The notes under the pieces are model-generated. The model saw nothing but the letters and a program-made list of their open reading frames with translations. It was not told the origin of the DNA and made no database searches. The position numbers were made by a program, and so were the translations under genes. 64,000 nucleotides of DNA, taken from NCBI RefSeq assembly GCF_022479115.1, contig NZ_CP092497.1:8370001-8434000 (forward strand), in the 5' to 3' direction. The first letter of the stretch is position 1. Each line of letters starts with the position of its first letter. Shown here one piece after another: positions 1 to 9,234 of the stretch. The DNA is from Amycolatopsis sp. EV170708-02-1. Its GTDB lineage: Bacteria > Actinomycetota > Actinomycetes > Mycobacteriales > Pseudonocardiaceae.

Positions 1-108
1 GTGTGCAAGGACCTTGTGGCCGTTCTCCAACTCGACGCGGAACATCGCGTTGGGGAGCGGCTCGACTACGCGGCCTTCGACCTCGATGGCCCCGTCTTTC
101 TTGCCCAT
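1..108 (-). CDS. infA: Translation initiation factor IF-1, N-terminal part (cut by window edge)
   Basis: The 36 codons present read [14 protein letters not shown] and on through [18 protein letters not shown], the conserved beginning of bacterial IF-1, an OB-fold protein that binds the ribosomal A site during initiation. The gene runs off the left edge, so about half is missing. GGAGG stands just upstream of the ATG at 106-108. It lies downstream of secY-adk-map as in other actinobacteria, but about 550 bases of repeat-filled DNA separate it from map, so it probably has its own promoter. Confidence 0.93.
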   Translation of the reverse strand, partial: MGKKDGAIEVEGRVVEPLPNAMFRVELENGHKVLAH

Positions 109-263
109 GTCCTCCGCATTTCCTGTCGCTACGCTGTGTTATCAGTCAGAGCTTGAGTGCTTGGCTGGGTGGTGCATCGGCACACTCCTACCCGGGTCCA
201 ATGTCCGTTCGCGAGAATTCACGAGCGCGCAGGATCCGGGCGCGATGAGTACACCGACTTGAC

Positions 264-293
264 AGTGTACGCAACCCGTGTCGTGAGCCCCAA
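264..293 (-). promoter_or_regulatory. Candidate promoter for infA
   Basis: On the minus strand TTGGGG (288-293) is followed after 18 bases by TACACT (264-269), a fair match to actinobacterial sigma-A elements. It points at infA and leaves a leader of about 150 bases. This is inferred from sequence only. Confidence 0.3.
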
Positions 294-363
294 ACGGGGG
301 GTGACTGTGTTAGGTGACCCCTGAGCCCGCCGGATGCGACCTCTCCATCGTACGCCTGCGCCG

Positions 364-640
364 ACCTGCGTTTAGCGGGCTAATCGCGCTCCGACGGTGC
401 CGGGACCTGGCGCGCTCAGCGGCCGAGGTGTACCCGATGGGGGCAACGGGCGGGGCGTCTCAGCGGCGGGCCCGGACGCTGCGCCGACCAGCGATCCCAC
501 CTGCGTTTAGCGGGCTAATCGCGTTCCCGAGGCGGACTTGCGTTTCGCGGGCTAATCGCGCTCTGGGGAGCCAGATCGCCTTTAGCGGGCTAAACGCGAT
601 CCGGGGGCCCACCTGCGTTTCGCGGGCTAAACGCGCTCTA
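364..640. repeat. Five tandem copies of the dispersed palindromic repeat
   Basis: Copies lie at about 364-393, 499-527, 536-565, 573-604 and 611-640. Each has the core TTTAG or TTTCG, centre CGGG, then CTAAA or CTAAT, with arms ending in ACCTGCG, GATCGC or CGCGCTC. The four on the right are spaced about 37 bases apart. They occupy the gap between map (3' end) and infA (5' end). No reading frame of note lies in this gap. Confidence 0.9.
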
Positions 641-657
641 CAGGGCGAAGGGGCAGG

Positions 658-1434
658 TCAGGCGTCTTCGGGGGCGGTCAGCACCCAAGGGCCGTCATCG
701 GTGATGGCGACCGTGTGCTCCCAGTGCGAGGCCCGCGAGCCGTCCGCGGTCACGACGGTCCACCCGTCCTCGAGCTCGACGGTCTCCCCGCCGCCACCGG
801 TCAGCATGGGCTCGATCGCGAGCGCCATCCCGGTCTTGAGCCGCGGCCCCTTGCCCGGTTTGCCCAGGTTCGGCAGGAACGGGTCCATATGCATCTGGCG
901 CCCGATCCCGTGACCGCCGTACTCGACGATCATCCCGTACTCGATGCCGTCTTCCCGGCCGGCCTTCTCGGCGGCGGTCTGCACCGCGTGCGAGATATCC
1001 GTGAGCCTGCCACCGGACGACACCGCGGCGATCCCCGCCCACATCGCCGCCTCCGTGGCAGCCGAGAGCGCGAGATCCGCCTTCGACACCTCACCGATCG
1101 CGAGGGTGACCGCGGAGTCGCCGTGCCAGCCGTCGAGGATGGCGCCACAATCCACGGAGATGATGTCGCCGTCGTTCAGGACCTGCGTCTTCGACGGGAT
1201 GCCGTGGACGATCTGCTCGTTCACCGAAGCGCAGATCGACGCCGGGAAGCCGTGGTAGCCCTTGAACGAGGGCACCGCGCCGGCGTCGCGGATCGTCTGC
1301 TCGGCGAGCTCGTCGAGATCGGCCGTGGTCACCCCCGGCTTGGCGATCTCGCGCACCGCGGTGAGGGTGCGCCAGACGACCAATCCGGCGGCCCGCATCG
1401 CCTGGAGCTCGCCAGGGGTCTTGATTTCGATCAT
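658..1434 (-). CDS. map: Type I methionine aminopeptidase
   Basis: This 258-residue enzyme removes the initiator methionine from nascent proteins in the cytoplasm. The five metal ligands of the family are recognisable: Asp in SVDCGA, Asp in WHGDSA, His in GGHGIGR, Glu in AIEPM and Glu in HWEHTVA. The chosen start gives MIEIKTPGELQAM, which aligns with other actinobacterial enzymes. An alternative ATG 16 codons upstream (1482) would overlap the adk stop by ATGA and suggests translational coupling. It follows secY and adk in a tight operon. Its stop lies just beyond a repeat cluster. Confidence 0.95.
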   Translation of the reverse strand: MIEIKTPGELQAMRAAGLVVWRTLTAVREIAKPGVTTADLDELAEQTIRDAGAVPSFKGYHGFPASICASVNEQIVHGIPSKTQVLNDGDIISVDCGAILDGWHGDSAVTLAIGEVSKADLALSAATEAAMWAGIAAVSSGGRLTDISHAVQTAAEKAGREDGIEYGMIVEYGGHGIGRQMHMDPFLPNLGKPGKGPRLKTGMALAIEPMLTGGGGETVELEDGWTVVTADGSRASHWEHTVAITDDGPWVLTAPEDA

Positions 1435-1478
1435 GCGCCCACGACGAAGCCGTTGCAGTACACGCAGTCCTCCGAGAT

Positions 1479-2033
1479 TCACGTGCGGTCGCGCAGCGCT
1501 TCCAGCACGCGGGCGGAGATCTCGTCGACCGAGCCGACGCCGTCGACCGTGACCAGGATGTCCGCGTAGTACTCGAGCAGCGGAGCCGTCTCGGACACGT
1601 AGATCTGCTGGCGACGCCGGATGACCTCTTCGGTGTCGTCCGAGCGGCCGCGGGACAGCAGCCGCTCGACGACGACGTCTTCCGAAACCTGGAGCTGGAT
1701 GACCGCGTTGAGCTTGGTGTCGACCTCGCCGAGGATCTCGCCGAGGACGTCGGCCTGCTTCGTGTTCCGGGGGAACCCGTCGAGCAGGAAACCGACCTTG
1801 GCGTCGGGTTCGGCGAGGCGCTCACGCACCATCTCGTTCGTGACCGAGTCGGGCACGAGTTCGCCGGAGTCCAGGTAGCGCTTGGCTTCCTGGCCCAGCG
1901 GCGTCTGCTCGCCCACGTGGGCGCGGAACAGGTCGCCGGTCGAGATGTGCGGGATCCGGAGCTTCTCCGACAGTGCTACCGCCTGAGTACCTTTGCCCGC
2001 GCCAGGAGGGCCAACGAGAACCAGGCGCGTCAC
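1479..2033 (-). CDS. adk: Adenylate kinase, short form
   Basis: This 184-residue enzyme catalyses the interconversion of ATP plus AMP and two ADP. The P-loop [10 protein letters not shown] is near the N terminus, followed by [10 protein letters not shown] (AMP site) and [12 protein letters not shown]. The short length, lacking a long LID domain, is usual in actinobacteria. The start is GTG, whose last bases overlap the secY stop as GTGA, indicating translational coupling. It is the middle gene of secY-adk-map. Confidence 0.96.
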   Translation of the reverse strand: MTRLVLVGPPGAGKGTQAVALSEKLRIPHISTGDLFRAHVGEQTPLGQEAKRYLDSGELVPDSVTNEMVRERLAEPDAKVGFLLDGFPRNTKQADVLGEILGEVDTKLNAVIQLQVSEDVVVERLLSRGRSDDTEEVIRRRQQIYVSETAPLLEYYADILVTVDGVGSVDEISARVLEALRDRT

Positions 2034-3337
2034 TTCAAGAACCCTTCGTAGTTACGTTGCATCAGCTGGCTTTCGATCTGCTTCACGGTGTCGAGACCGA
2101 CACCGACCATGATCAGCACAGCCGTGCCACCGAACGGGAAGTTCTGGTTGTTCCCGCTGCCGGTGACGGACAGGAAGAAGTTCGGAAGGATCGCGATGAT
2201 GCCCAGGTACAGCGAGCCCGGCAAGGTGATCCGGCCGAGGACGTAGCTGAGGTACTCCGCGGTGGGGCGACCCGGTCGGATACCCGGGATGAAGCCACCG
2301 AACTTCTTCATTTCTTCCGCACGCTCGTCCACGTTGAACGTGATCGTGATGTAGAAGTACGTGAAGAAGATGATCAACGCGAAGTACAGCAGGACGTGCG
2401 CCCAGCTGGACTGGTTGACGATGTAGTTCTGGATGAAGACCTGCCAGCCCGCGTTGCTGTTGGCGTCGCCGACGAGGCGGCTGATCAGGTCCGGCAGGTA
2501 GAGCAGCGATGAGGCGAAGATGACCGGGATGACACCGGCCTGGTTCACCTTGATCGGCAGGTACGTCGAGGTCCCGCCGTACATGCGGCGGCCGATCATG
2601 CGCTTGGCGTACTGCACCGGGATCCGGCGCTGGCCCTGCTCGACGAAGATGACGCTGGCGATGATCACCAGGCCGAACACGCAGATCAGAGCGAAGACGA
2701 CGCCACCCGCGCTGCTGAGGATGTTGCCACCCTCGATCGGGATCCGGGCCGCGATGTTCAGGAAGATGAGGACGGACATGCCGTTGCCGACGCCGCGCTC
2801 GGTGATCAGCTCACCCAGCCACATCATGACGGCGGTACCGGCGGTCATCGTGATGACGATGATGGCCAGCGTGTAGACGCTGTTGTCCGGGATGATCGCG
2901 GTGTCGCACTGCGGGAAGAGCTGCTTGCGGTCGGCGAGTGCCACCACACCGGTCGCCTGCAGGACCGCGAGGGCGATCGTCAGGTACCGGGTGTACTGGG
3001 TCAGCTTGCCCTGGCCGGCCTGGCCTTCCTTCTTCAGTTCCTCGAATCGCGGGATGACCACGGTGAGGAGCTGGACGATGATGCTCGCCGTGATGTACGG
3101 CATGATGCCGGTCGAGAACAGCGACAGCTGCAGCAGTGCACCGCCACTGAACAGGTTCAGCAGCTGATAGACGCCCTCCTGCGACCCGGTCTCCGTACAT
3201 TGCTGCACGGCGGAATACGAGATGCCCGGGGCCGGAATGGTGGCACCGATTCGGTAGACCGCGACGATGGCTAGCGTGAACAGGATCTTCTTACGTAGAT
3301 CCGGCGTCGCTAGAGCCGAGCGGAAGGCGCTGAGCAC
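2030..3337 (-). CDS. secY: Preprotein translocase subunit SecY
   Basis: SecY forms the protein-conducting channel of the Sec translocon in the cytoplasmic membrane. The 435-residue product has about ten hydrophobic segments and starts with [16 protein letters not shown]. Signature stretches include IGATIPAPG in the first membrane segment and the [18 protein letters not shown] cytoplasmic loop that contacts ribosomes. I chose the GTG at 3335-3337 because AGGAGG stands eight bases upstream; a longer frame upstream has no such site. In most actinobacteria secY directly follows rplO, but here two other genes and several repeats separate them. Confidence 0.96.
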   Translation of the reverse strand: MLSAFRSALATPDLRKKILFTLAIVAVYRIGATIPAPGISYSAVQQCTETGSQEGVYQLLNLFSGGALLQLSLFSTGIMPYITASIIVQLLTVVIPRFEELKKEGQAGQGKLTQYTRYLTIALAVLQATGVVALADRKQLFPQCDTAIIPDNSVYTLAIIVITMTAGTAVMMWLGELITERGVGNGMSVLIFLNIAARIPIEGGNILSSAGGVVFALICVFGLVIIASVIFVEQGQRRIPVQYAKRMIGRRMYGGTSTYLPIKVNQAGVIPVIFASSLLYLPDLISRLVGDANSNAGWQVFIQNYIVNQSSWAHVLLYFALIIFFTYFYITITFNVDERAEEMKKFGGFIPGIRPGRPTAEYLSYVLGRITLPGSLYLGIIAILPNFFLSVTGSGNNQNFPFGGTAVLIMVGVGLDTVKQIESQLMQRNYEGFLK

Positions 3338-3612
3338 GCGGGGAACCTCCTCGGCGTCGTCGGCTGTCTTACCGACGATCGGCTTGGCCGGCCTGGGGCC
3401 GGCGGGAACACACAGCTTTCTGGCACAAGCCAGGAACGCTTCGGGGCACACTCGTCCCGAAGCGTGCCGCCGACTCTAACAGCTTCACAGGGCGTGTCCG
3501 CAGTGCGTGTGGGTTTTCCGGACGAAGGTTGGTCCGCGGGGTTGATCGACTTGTGCTTCTCGCTCCGGAACCTTGACAGATCGCCTTACCTGTCCCAGCT
3601 TTCCGGGCCCTG
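3338..3612 (-). other. Leader region of the secY operon
   Basis: About 275 bases between secY and the repeat at 3613. No coding frame is convincing. It should hold the promoter of secY-adk-map, because the gene upstream (a LysE-type exporter) is unrelated and repeat-bounded. I see no clear paired -35/-10 elements. Confidence 0.4.
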
Positions 3613-3641
3613 CCGGATCGCGTTCAGCCCGCTAAACGCAC
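3613..3641. repeat. Single copy of the dispersed palindromic repeat
   Basis: Left arm GGATCGCGTTCAG, centre CCCG, right arm CTAAACGCA. One base of the core differs from the usual TTTAG. It lies six bases beyond the stop of the LysE-type gene. Confidence 0.85.
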
Positions 3642-3646
3642 TGTGA

Positions 3647-4279
3647 TCAGGAGCTCGAAGTGGCCAAGGCGCCGGCCATGCCGAGGAGCACCACACCGGT
3701 GCCGCGGTCCACGTTGCGAGTCGCCCGGCGGGACAGCCGGAGCGTCTTCACGAGCGCGCCCGCGCCGATGTAGGTCGCACCCGCGACGAACTCGGCTAGC
3801 AGGTAGACGGCGCCGAGGATCGCGATCTGGGCGGAAAAGGAGCCGTGAGCTGCGTCGATGAACTGAGGCACGAACGCGGTGAAGATGAGGATCGCCTTCG
3901 GATTCGTGATCGCGACGACGAATTCCTTCCTCGCGATCCGTAGCGCCGGCACGGATTCGGCGACCGGCGGCGACTGGACCAGCGTGGTGCGCCCGGCGCG
4001 GAACGTCGACCACAGCAGACGTCCACCGAGCCAGAGCAGGTAGGCGACACCCGCCCACTTGATCACCGTGAGTGCAAGCTCGGATGCCGCGAGGAGCTGT
4101 CCGAGACCTGCCGCGACAGCCGCGATGAGCACCGTGAATGCAGCCAATCGGCCTAACAGCCCCGCTAGCCCCTTCCAGGCCCCTTGCGTCATTCCGTGGT
4201 GCAGGCCGAGCAGATTGTTCGCCCCTGGCGTAAACGCCACGAGCACCGCCGCTCCGAAAAAGACCGCCACCCAAGTCAT
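3647..4279 (-). CDS. LysE/RhtB-family amino-acid exporter
   Basis: The 210-residue protein starts MTWVAVFFGAAVLVAFTPGAN; the FTPGANN stretch at the end of the first membrane helix is typical of LysE/RhtB translocators. Five to six hydrophobic segments are visible. Members export amino acids or related small molecules; the substrate cannot be told here. AGGAGG stands seven bases before the ATG. It is inserted, with its neighbour, between rplO and secY and is bounded on both sides by palindromic repeats, so it is probably transcribed alone. Confidence 0.85.
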   Translation of the reverse strand: MTWVAVFFGAAVLVAFTPGANNLLGLHHGMTQGAWKGLAGLLGRLAAFTVLIAAVAAGLGQLLAASELALTVIKWAGVAYLLWLGGRLLWSTFRAGRTTLVQSPPVAESVPALRIARKEFVVAITNPKAILIFTAFVPQFIDAAHGSFSAQIAILGAVYLLAEFVAGATYIGAGALVKTLRLSRRATRNVDRGTGVVLLGMAGALATSSS

Positions 4280-4313
4280 CGGCCACCTCCTACCCCACCG
4301 TATCGGCGACCGC

Positions 4314-4342
4314 GAGCGCGTTTAGCGGGCTAATCGCGCTCC
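4314..4342. repeat. Dispersed palindromic repeat that supplies a stop codon
   Basis: Arms GAGCGCGTTTAG and CTAATCGCGCTC around centre CGGG; both outer arms are of the same type and nearly perfectly paired. It overlaps the 3' end of the next gene: the TAG stop at 4330-4332 and its last codons lie inside the repeat. Confidence 0.9.
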
Positions 4343-5082
4343 TTCGCACCGGGATCCGGCGGCGGCGCGAAGGCTGAATAGTCCGGGGGCTCCGGCGGGA
4401 GCACGGTGATGGAGATGCCGTCCTTCGGTGTGGGCATTTCCGCGAGGGCCGAGTCTCCGCTCACTGGGACAGCGTCGTCCTGGACGCGGTGGCTCATGAC
4501 CGCCGCACCCACCGCGGCGACGACCGCAGCGAGCAGTGCCCACATCCCCGCTTCGAGTGTCAGGACCACCTTGACGTCATCTCCCAGCTGACGCCCGGCG
4601 CTCAGCGTGGCGATGGTGCTGACGACACCGGTTAGGAACACCGCCGCGATGGTGGTGAGCCACCTGTCCATCGCGCCCGGGCGTCCGGCGGCTCGCGCGC
4701 TGACGATCGCTGCGGCCAGCAAGAGAGCCGCGGCGACCAGGAGCGGGATACCGAGCGGAGACGACGAAGTGGTGAAAGCAGGTTCGTTGGTCTGTAACGC
4801 CGTCGTGTCCCACGCGCTTTGCACGAACACCATCAGGAGCTGTTCGCTGGTGTCGAAGGCGAACCGATGCTCGGTCTTGAAGAGCGGGAAGAAGCAGCCT
4901 ACGAGGGCCAGGACTAGAGCCAGCGATGCCAATCCCGCGGCGACCAGTCTGCGGGGCTCGAGCCGGCCAGGCCGCGCCGGCTCGCCTACGGGATCCATGG
5001 GGCCGGAAACCGATACGACCATCGGCGGAGCGTCCGGCTGCTGCTGAACGGGCTGCGGATCCTGCCCTGGAGGTATGGCCAC
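4330..5082 (-). CDS. Hypothetical four-helix membrane protein
   Basis: I do not recognise a family. The 250-residue product has a Pro/Gln-rich cytoplasmic N terminus, a first membrane segment (LVAAGLASLALVLALVG), an extracytoplasmic loop of about 40 residues, three further membrane segments and a Pro-rich acidic tail ending KERD. I chose the GTG at 5080-5082 because GGAAGGA stands seven bases upstream; a start 12 codons earlier lacks a site. The stop codon and last residues come from a palindromic repeat, so the original C terminus may have been altered. Confidence 0.7.
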   Translation of the reverse strand: MAIPPGQDPQPVQQQPDAPPMVVSVSGPMDPVGEPARPGRLEPRRLVAAGLASLALVLALVGCFFPLFKTEHRFAFDTSEQLLMVFVQSAWDTTALQTNEPAFTTSSSPLGIPLLVAAALLLAAAIVSARAAGRPGAMDRWLTTIAAVFLTGVVSTIATLSAGRQLGDDVKVVLTLEAGMWALLAAVVAAVGAAVMSHRVQDDAVPVSGDSALAEMPTPKDGISITVLPPEPPDYSAFAPPPDPGAKERD

Positions 5083-5138
5083 CTCACGATCCTTCCAGCT
5101 CGGACACCCCTCCGCCACGCCCGCGACCGCTGCGGCCG

Positions 5139-5337
5139 ACTTGCGTTTAGCCCCCTAATCGCGATCCGGGCGGCGGGCATCTGGGCGACCGTCAGAGCGC
5201 GTTTAGCCCGCGAAACGCAGGTCGGTGCCGGGGCGGCGGCCCACGACCCAGATCGCGATTAGGGGGCTAAACGCAGGTCGGCGGGAGGGGCGGGCGAAAC
5301 GGGCCAGATCGCGTTTAGCCCGCGAAACGCAGGTCGG
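5139..5337. repeat. Four copies of the dispersed palindromic repeat
   Basis: Copies lie at about 5139-5169, 5195-5224, 5250-5281 and 5306-5337, spaced 55 to 57 bases apart. Centres differ (CCCC, CCCG, GGGG, CCCG) and two copies have CGAAA in place of CTAAA. They fill the gap between the rplO terminator and the membrane-protein gene. No coding frame is convincing here. Confidence 0.9.
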
Positions 5338-5358
5338 AGGCGCCGGAGGGAGCGCAAG

Positions 5359-5395
5359 CGAAAGGCCCGCCTGGCGGAGCCTGGCGGGCCTTTCG
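5359..5395 (-). terminator. Hairpin terminator after rplO
   Basis: A perfect 13-base-pair stem, CGAAAGGCCCGCC with GGCGGGCCTTTCG, encloses an 11-base loop, about 20 bases beyond the rplO stop. It closes the S10-spc ribosomal transcription unit. Confidence 0.8.
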
Positions 5396-5415
5396 GTGAA
5401 GCGAGCGAAGAAAGC

Positions 5416-5862
5416 TCAGAGCGTGGTGGCGGAGCCACCGGCAGCGGAGAGCTTCTCCTTGGCGGAGCCGGAGAAAGCGTCGGCGGTGACGTCCAGCTTG
5501 ACGCCGTTCACGTCGCCGTTGCCGAGCACCTTCACGAGCTTGCCCTTGCGGACGAGACCGTTCGCGACGAGCTCCTCGGCGCCGACCTTGCCACCCTCCG
5601 GGAAGACGCGGGCGATGTCGCCCACGTTCACCGGCTGGTACTCGGTACGGAACCGGTTCTTGAAGCCGCGAAGCTTCGGGAGCCGCATGTGGATGGGCAT
5701 CTGCCCACCCTCGAAACCGGCGGGCACGTTCTTCCGGGCCTTGGTGCCCTTGGTACCGCGACCGGCGGTCTTGCCCTTCGAGCCCTCACCACGGCCGACG
5801 CGGATCTTGTCGCGCTTCGCGCCCGGAGCCGGACGAAGGTGGTGGATCTTGATGGCAGTCAT
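5416..5862 (-). CDS. rplO: 50S ribosomal protein L15
   Basis: Bacterial L15 (148 residues) is an assembly protein of the large subunit that contacts 23S rRNA. The N terminus [16 protein letters not shown] and the glycine/basic-rich stretch [13 protein letters not shown] are diagnostic. It overlaps the rpmD stop by four bases (ATGA). Here it is the last gene of the spc operon, followed at once by a strong hairpin terminator; secY, its usual neighbour, lies about 2 kb further on. Confidence 0.97.
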   Translation of the reverse strand: MTAIKIHHLRPAPGAKRDKIRVGRGEGSKGKTAGRGTKGTKARKNVPAGFEGGQMPIHMRLPKLRGFKNRFRTEYQPVNVGDIARVFPEGGKVGAEELVANGLVRKGKLVKVLGNGDVNGVKLDVTADAFSGSAKEKLSAAGGSATTL

Positions 5863-6044
5863 GCCTTGACCTCCTCGACCTCCACCAGGTGGCGGACGGT
5901 GTGGATAAGGCCGCGCACCTCGGGAGTGTCATCACGCACGACGCTCTGGCGGATCTTGCGCAGCCCGAGGGTGCGCAGCGACTCGCGGTGAGCGTGCTTC
6001 GTGCCGATCTTGCTCTTGACCTGGGTCACCTTGAGCTGAGTCAT
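5859..6044 (-). CDS. rpmD: 50S ribosomal protein L30
   Basis: A 61-residue L30, normal length, beginning [14 protein letters not shown] and containing [15 protein letters not shown], the helix that defines the family. L30 is a small large-subunit protein. One base separates it from rpsE and it overlaps rplO by four, so translation of the three is likely coupled. Confidence 0.97.
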   Translation of the reverse strand: MTQLKVTQVKSKIGTKHAHRESLRTLGLRKIRQSVVRDDTPEVRGLIHTVRHLVEVEEVKA

Positions 6045-6045
6045 G

Positions 6046-6690
6046 TCAGACCCCCTGACCCGCGCGCTGACGCAGCATGCGAGCCGGAGCGACGTCCTCG
6101 AGCGGGAGACCGCGGCGGGCCGCGACCTCTTCGGGACGCTGCAGGCCCTTCAGGGCCGCCACGGTCGCGTGCACGATGTTGATCGCGTTGTCGGAGCCGA
6201 GCGACTTCGACAGCACGTCGTGGACACCCGCGCACTCCAGCACCGCGCGCACCGGGCCACCGGCGATGACACCGGTACCGGCCGAGGCCGGACGGAGCAG
6301 CACGACACCGGCGGCTTCCTCACCCTGGATGGGGTGGGGGATGGTGCCGGCGACGCGGGGAACGCGGAAGAAGTTCTTCTTCGCTTCCTCGACGCCCTTG
6401 GCGATGGCCGCGGGAACTTCCTTGGCCTTGCCGTAGCCGACGCCGACCTGACCGTCGCCGTCACCGACGACCACCAGGGCGGTGAAGCTGAAGCGACGAC
6501 CACCCTTGACGACCTTGGCGACGCGGTTGATCGTCACGACCTTCTCGAGGTGCGGGGTCTTTTCCTGGCCGGCCCCGCCACGGCCGCTGTCGCGCCGGTC
6601 CCGGCGGTCGCGACGGTCATTGCGGTCGTTGCCGCCCTGCCCGCCGGGTCCACCCTGGCCGCCGCCGAATTGCCGTGTACGTCCCGGCAT
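6046..6690 (-). CDS. rpsE: 30S ribosomal protein S5
   Basis: S5 (214 residues from the ATG at 6688-6690) acts in decoding fidelity and subunit assembly. The double-stranded-RNA-binding and C-terminal domains are complete ([33 protein letters not shown]). The N terminus is extended by a glycine, arginine and aspartate-rich stretch ([19 protein letters not shown]), common in actinobacterial S5. The open frame continues upstream, but that part overlaps rplR and is not conserved. Confidence 0.96.
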   Translation of the reverse strand: MPGRTRQFGGGQGGPGGQGGNDRNDRRDRRDRRDSGRGGAGQEKTPHLEKVVTINRVAKVVKGGRRFSFTALVVVGDGDGQVGVGYGKAKEVPAAIAKGVEEAKKNFFRVPRVAGTIPHPIQGEEAAGVVLLRPASAGTGVIAGGPVRAVLECAGVHDVLSKSLGSDNAINIVHATVAALKGLQRPEEVAARRGLPLEDVAPARMLRQRAGQGV

Positions 6691-6724
6691 CAGGCTTTCC
6701 TTCCATTCACGAGCATCTGCTGCA

Positions 6725-7123
6725 TCAGAACTCCAACCCCGCCTCACGCGCGGCGTCGGCGAGCGCCGCGATGCGGCCGTGGTAGGCGTTGCCACCACGG
6801 TCGAACACCACGGTCGAGACACCGGCGTTCTTGGCGCGGGCGGCGACGAGTTCCCCGACCTTGGCGGCCTTGGCCTTCTTGTCGCCTTCCAGCGCGCGGA
6901 CGTCCGCCTCGAGGGTGGACGCCGACGCCAGGGTCTTGCCGGCGAGGTCGTCGATCAGCTGCACGGCGATGTGCCGCGACGAACGCTTGACGACCAGGCG
7001 CGGACGCTGGTCCGTGCCGTTGATCTTCTTGCGAAGGCGGAAGTGCCGACGGGCCTTCGCGACGCGGCGGCGGGTCGAGATGTCCTTGCCGACCGGCTTG
7101 CGCTTCGTAGTCGTGTCGCTCAT
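6725..7123 (-). CDS. rplR: 50S ribosomal protein L18
   Basis: L18 binds 5S rRNA in the central protuberance. The 132-residue product begins [16 protein letters not shown] and carries [13 protein letters not shown] and the C-terminal [23 protein letters not shown] block. A GTG two codons upstream overlaps the rplF stop (GTGA) and is an alternative start; I prefer the ATG at 7121-7123 by homology. Confidence 0.95.
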   Translation of the reverse strand: MSDTTTKRKPVGKDISTRRRVAKARRHFRLRKKINGTDQRPRLVVKRSSRHIAVQLIDDLAGKTLASASTLEADVRALEGDKKAKAAKVGELVAARAKNAGVSTVVFDRGGNAYHGRIAALADAAREAGLEF

Positions 7124-7125
7124 GA

Positions 7126-7665
7126 TCACTTACCCGTCTTTCCGACCTTGCGGCGGATCTTCTCACCCTCGTAGCGCAGGCCCTTGCCCTTGTACGGGTC
7201 CGGGCGGCGCAGCTTGCGGATGACCGCGGCGATCTGGCCGACCTTCTGCTTGTCGATGCCCGAGACCGAGAACCGGGTGGGGGTCTCGACCTTGAAGGTG
7301 ATGCCTTCCGGCGCCTCGATCTTCACCGGGTGGCTGTAGCCGAGGGCGAACTCGAGGTCCGAGCCCTTGGCCTGCACGCGGTAACCGACACCGTGGATCT
7401 CGAGCTTCTTCTCGTAGCCCTCGGTCACACCGACGACGAGGTTGTTGACCAGCGTCCGGGTGAGACCGTGCAGGGCACGGCTGGTGCGCTCCTCGTCGGG
7501 CCGCTTGACCTCGAGCGTGCCGTTTTCGGCCTGCTCGACGGTGATGGGCTCGGCGATGGTGTGCTCGAGGGTGCCCTTGGGCCCCTCGACCTTGATCTGC
7601 TGACCGTCGATGGTCACCTTGACCCCGGAGGGGACGGCGACCGGCAGCTTTCCAATGCGTGACAT
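7126..7665 (-). CDS. rplF: 50S ribosomal protein L6
   Basis: L6 (179 residues) binds 23S rRNA near the factor-binding site. It begins [15 protein letters not shown] and ends with [16 protein letters not shown], both standard. The start at 7663-7665 has a GGAAGGGGG tract 8 to 16 bases upstream. The open frame extends 69 codons further upstream but overlaps rpsH there and is not L6-like. Confidence 0.96.
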   Translation of the reverse strand: MSRIGKLPVAVPSGVKVTIDGQQIKVEGPKGTLEHTIAEPITVEQAENGTLEVKRPDEERTSRALHGLTRTLVNNLVVGVTEGYEKKLEIHGVGYRVQAKGSDLEFALGYSHPVKIEAPEGITFKVETPTRFSVSGIDKQKVGQIAAVIRKLRRPDPYKGKGLRYEGEKIRRKVGKTGK

Positions 7666-7681
7666 GTCTGTGCCCCCTTCC

Positions 7682-8080
7682 TTACCAGACGTAGGCGAGG
7701 ACTTCGCCGCCCACGCTGTTTCGCTTGGCCTGACGGTCGGTCTGGAGGCCGGACGACGTCGAGATGATCGCGACGCCGAGGCCACCGAGAACCGACGGCA
7801 GTTCGGTCGATTTTGCGTAGACCCGCAGACCGGGCTTGGACACGCGGCGAAGGCCGGCGATGCTGCGCTCACGGTTGGGGCCGTACTTCAGCTCCACGAC
7901 GAGGTTCTTGTGCTTCTCGCCCGGCTCGTCGCGGTAGCCCGAGATGTAACCCTCGCGCTTGAGGATCTCGGCGATGTTCGCCTTGATCTTCGAGTGGGGA
8001 AGCACGACCTCGTCGTGGTACGCCGAGTTCGCGTTACGCAGACGGGTCAAGAAGTCTGCGATGGGGTCGGTCATCGTCAT
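7682..8080 (-). CDS. rpsH: 30S ribosomal protein S8
   Basis: S8 (132 residues) binds the central domain of 16S rRNA and in some bacteria represses the spc operon. It begins [17 protein letters not shown] and has the C-terminal [27 protein letters not shown] signature in two pieces. An 80-base gap separates it from rpsN, longer than most gaps here. Confidence 0.97.
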   Translation of the reverse strand: MTMTDPIADFLTRLRNANSAYHDEVVLPHSKIKANIAEILKREGYISGYRDEPGEKHKNLVVELKYGPNRERSIAGLRRVSKPGLRVYAKSTELPSVLGGLGVAIISTSSGLQTDRQAKRNSVGGEVLAYVW

Positions 8081-8160
8081 GGTGACCTGTCAACCTTTCT
8101 CGCCCTGGTTCCCTGCACTCACTGCAGGGCCTGTGGCGAAGTGGGAGTTAAAAAAGACTC

Positions 8161-8346
8161 TTACCAGCTGGACTTGCGGACGCCGGGCAGCTCGCCCGCG
8201 TGTGCCATCTCGCGAAGGCAGATCCGGCAGAGCCCGAACTTGCGGAACACCGAGTGCGGGCGACCGCACCGCTGGCAGCGCGTGTAACCGCGAACCTTGA
8301 ACTTCGGCGTCTTCGCGGCCTTGTGGACCAGTGCTTTCTTGGCCAT
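8161..8346 (-). CDS. rpsN: 30S ribosomal protein S14, zinc-binding short form
   Basis: A 61-residue S14 of the type Z form: the zinc ribbon is seen as CQRCG and CRIC, with two CxxC pairs. This short form is normal for the spc-operon copy in actinobacteria; zinc-free paralogues usually lie elsewhere. It begins [12 protein letters not shown]. It sits between rplE and rpsH, four bases after rplE. Confidence 0.96.
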   Translation of the reverse strand: MAKKALVHKAAKTPKFKVRGYTRCQRCGRPHSVFRKFGLCRICLREMAHAGELPGVRKSSW

Positions 8347-8350
8347 CGAC

Positions 8351-8914
8351 TCAGTTCTCCTTGAACGGGAAGCCGAGCTTGCGAAGCAGCGCGCGGCCCT
8401 CGTCGTCGGTGTTGGCGGTGGTGACGACAGTGACGTCCATACCGCGCGGGCGGTCGATGGCGTCCGGGTCGATCTCGTGGAACATGGACTGCTCGTTGAG
8501 ACCGAACGTGTAGTTGCCGTTGCCGTCGAACTGCTTCGGCGAAAGCCCGCGGAAGTCACGGATACGCGGCAGCGCGATGGTCAGCAGCCGGTCGAGGAAC
8601 TCCCACATGCGGTCGTTGCGCAGCGTGACGCGCGCACCGATCGGCTGGCCCTCACGCAGCTTGAACTGCGCGATGGACTTGCGAGCCTTGCGAACCTCGG
8701 GCTTCTGCCCGGTGATCGCGGCCAGGTCGCGGATGGCGCCTTCGATCAGCTTGCTGTCACGGGCGGCGTCTCCGACACCCATGTTCACGACGACCTTGAC
8801 GACGCCCGGGATCTGGTGGACGTTCTCGAAGGAGAACTCCTCCTGGAGCTGTCCCTTGATCTCCTCGCGGTACCGCACCTTGAGGCGCGGGGCGATCTTC
8901 TCTGCGGTGGTCAT
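8351..8914 (-). CDS. rplE: 50S ribosomal protein L5
   Basis: L5 (187 residues) binds 5S rRNA and contacts the P-site tRNA. Features include [18 protein letters not shown] near the N terminus and [20 protein letters not shown] near the C terminus. It lies two bases from rplX and four from rpsN, within the spc operon. Confidence 0.97.
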   Translation of the reverse strand: MTTAEKIAPRLKVRYREEIKGQLQEEFSFENVHQIPGVVKVVVNMGVGDAARDSKLIEGAIRDLAAITGQKPEVRKARKSIAQFKLREGQPIGARVTLRNDRMWEFLDRLLTIALPRIRDFRGLSPKQFDGNGNYTFGLNEQSMFHEIDPDAIDRPRGMDVTVVTTANTDDEGRALLRKLGFPFKEN

Positions 8915-8916
8915 GA

Positions 8917-9231
8917 TCAGATGTCCTTACCGTTCCGGCGCGAGACCCGGACCTTCTTGCCGTCCTCGCCGATGCGGTAGCCCACCCGGGTCGGCTTGCC
9001 GTCGGAGTCGACGACCATCACGTTCGAGACGTGGATGGGCGCCTCCTGCGTGACGATGCCGCCGGACTGCGCGCCGCGCTGGGTCTGGGAGATCCGCGTG
9101 TGCTTCTTGATCCGGTTGACGCCCTCGACCAGCACGCGCTCGCGCTCGGGGTAGGCCTGGATGACCTTGCCCTTGGCACCCTTGTCCTTGCCGGCGATGA
9201 CGACGACCGTGTCGCCCTTCTTCACCTTCAT
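8917..9231 (-). CDS. rplX: 50S ribosomal protein L24
   Basis: L24 (104 residues) starts large-subunit assembly by binding the 5' end of 23S rRNA. The KOW motif is at the N terminus ([20 protein letters not shown]), followed by [12 protein letters not shown]. It is separated from rplN by three bases. Confidence 0.97.
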   Translation of the reverse strand: MKVKKGDTVVVIAGKDKGAKGKVIQAYPERERVLVEGVNRIKKHTRISQTQRGAQSGGIVTQEAPIHVSNVMVVDSDGKPTRVGYRIGEDGKKVRVSRRNGKDI

Positions 9232-9234
9232 GCT

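Noticed and set aside
364-640. CRISPR array
   Set aside because: Repeats are palindromic, differ in their centres, are spread over 15 gaps and have no unique uniform spacers or cas genes.
6046-6822. Longer S5 start overlapping rplR
   Set aside because: The extra 44 codons are an overlap with rplR and not conserved; MPGRTRQF is the family N terminus.
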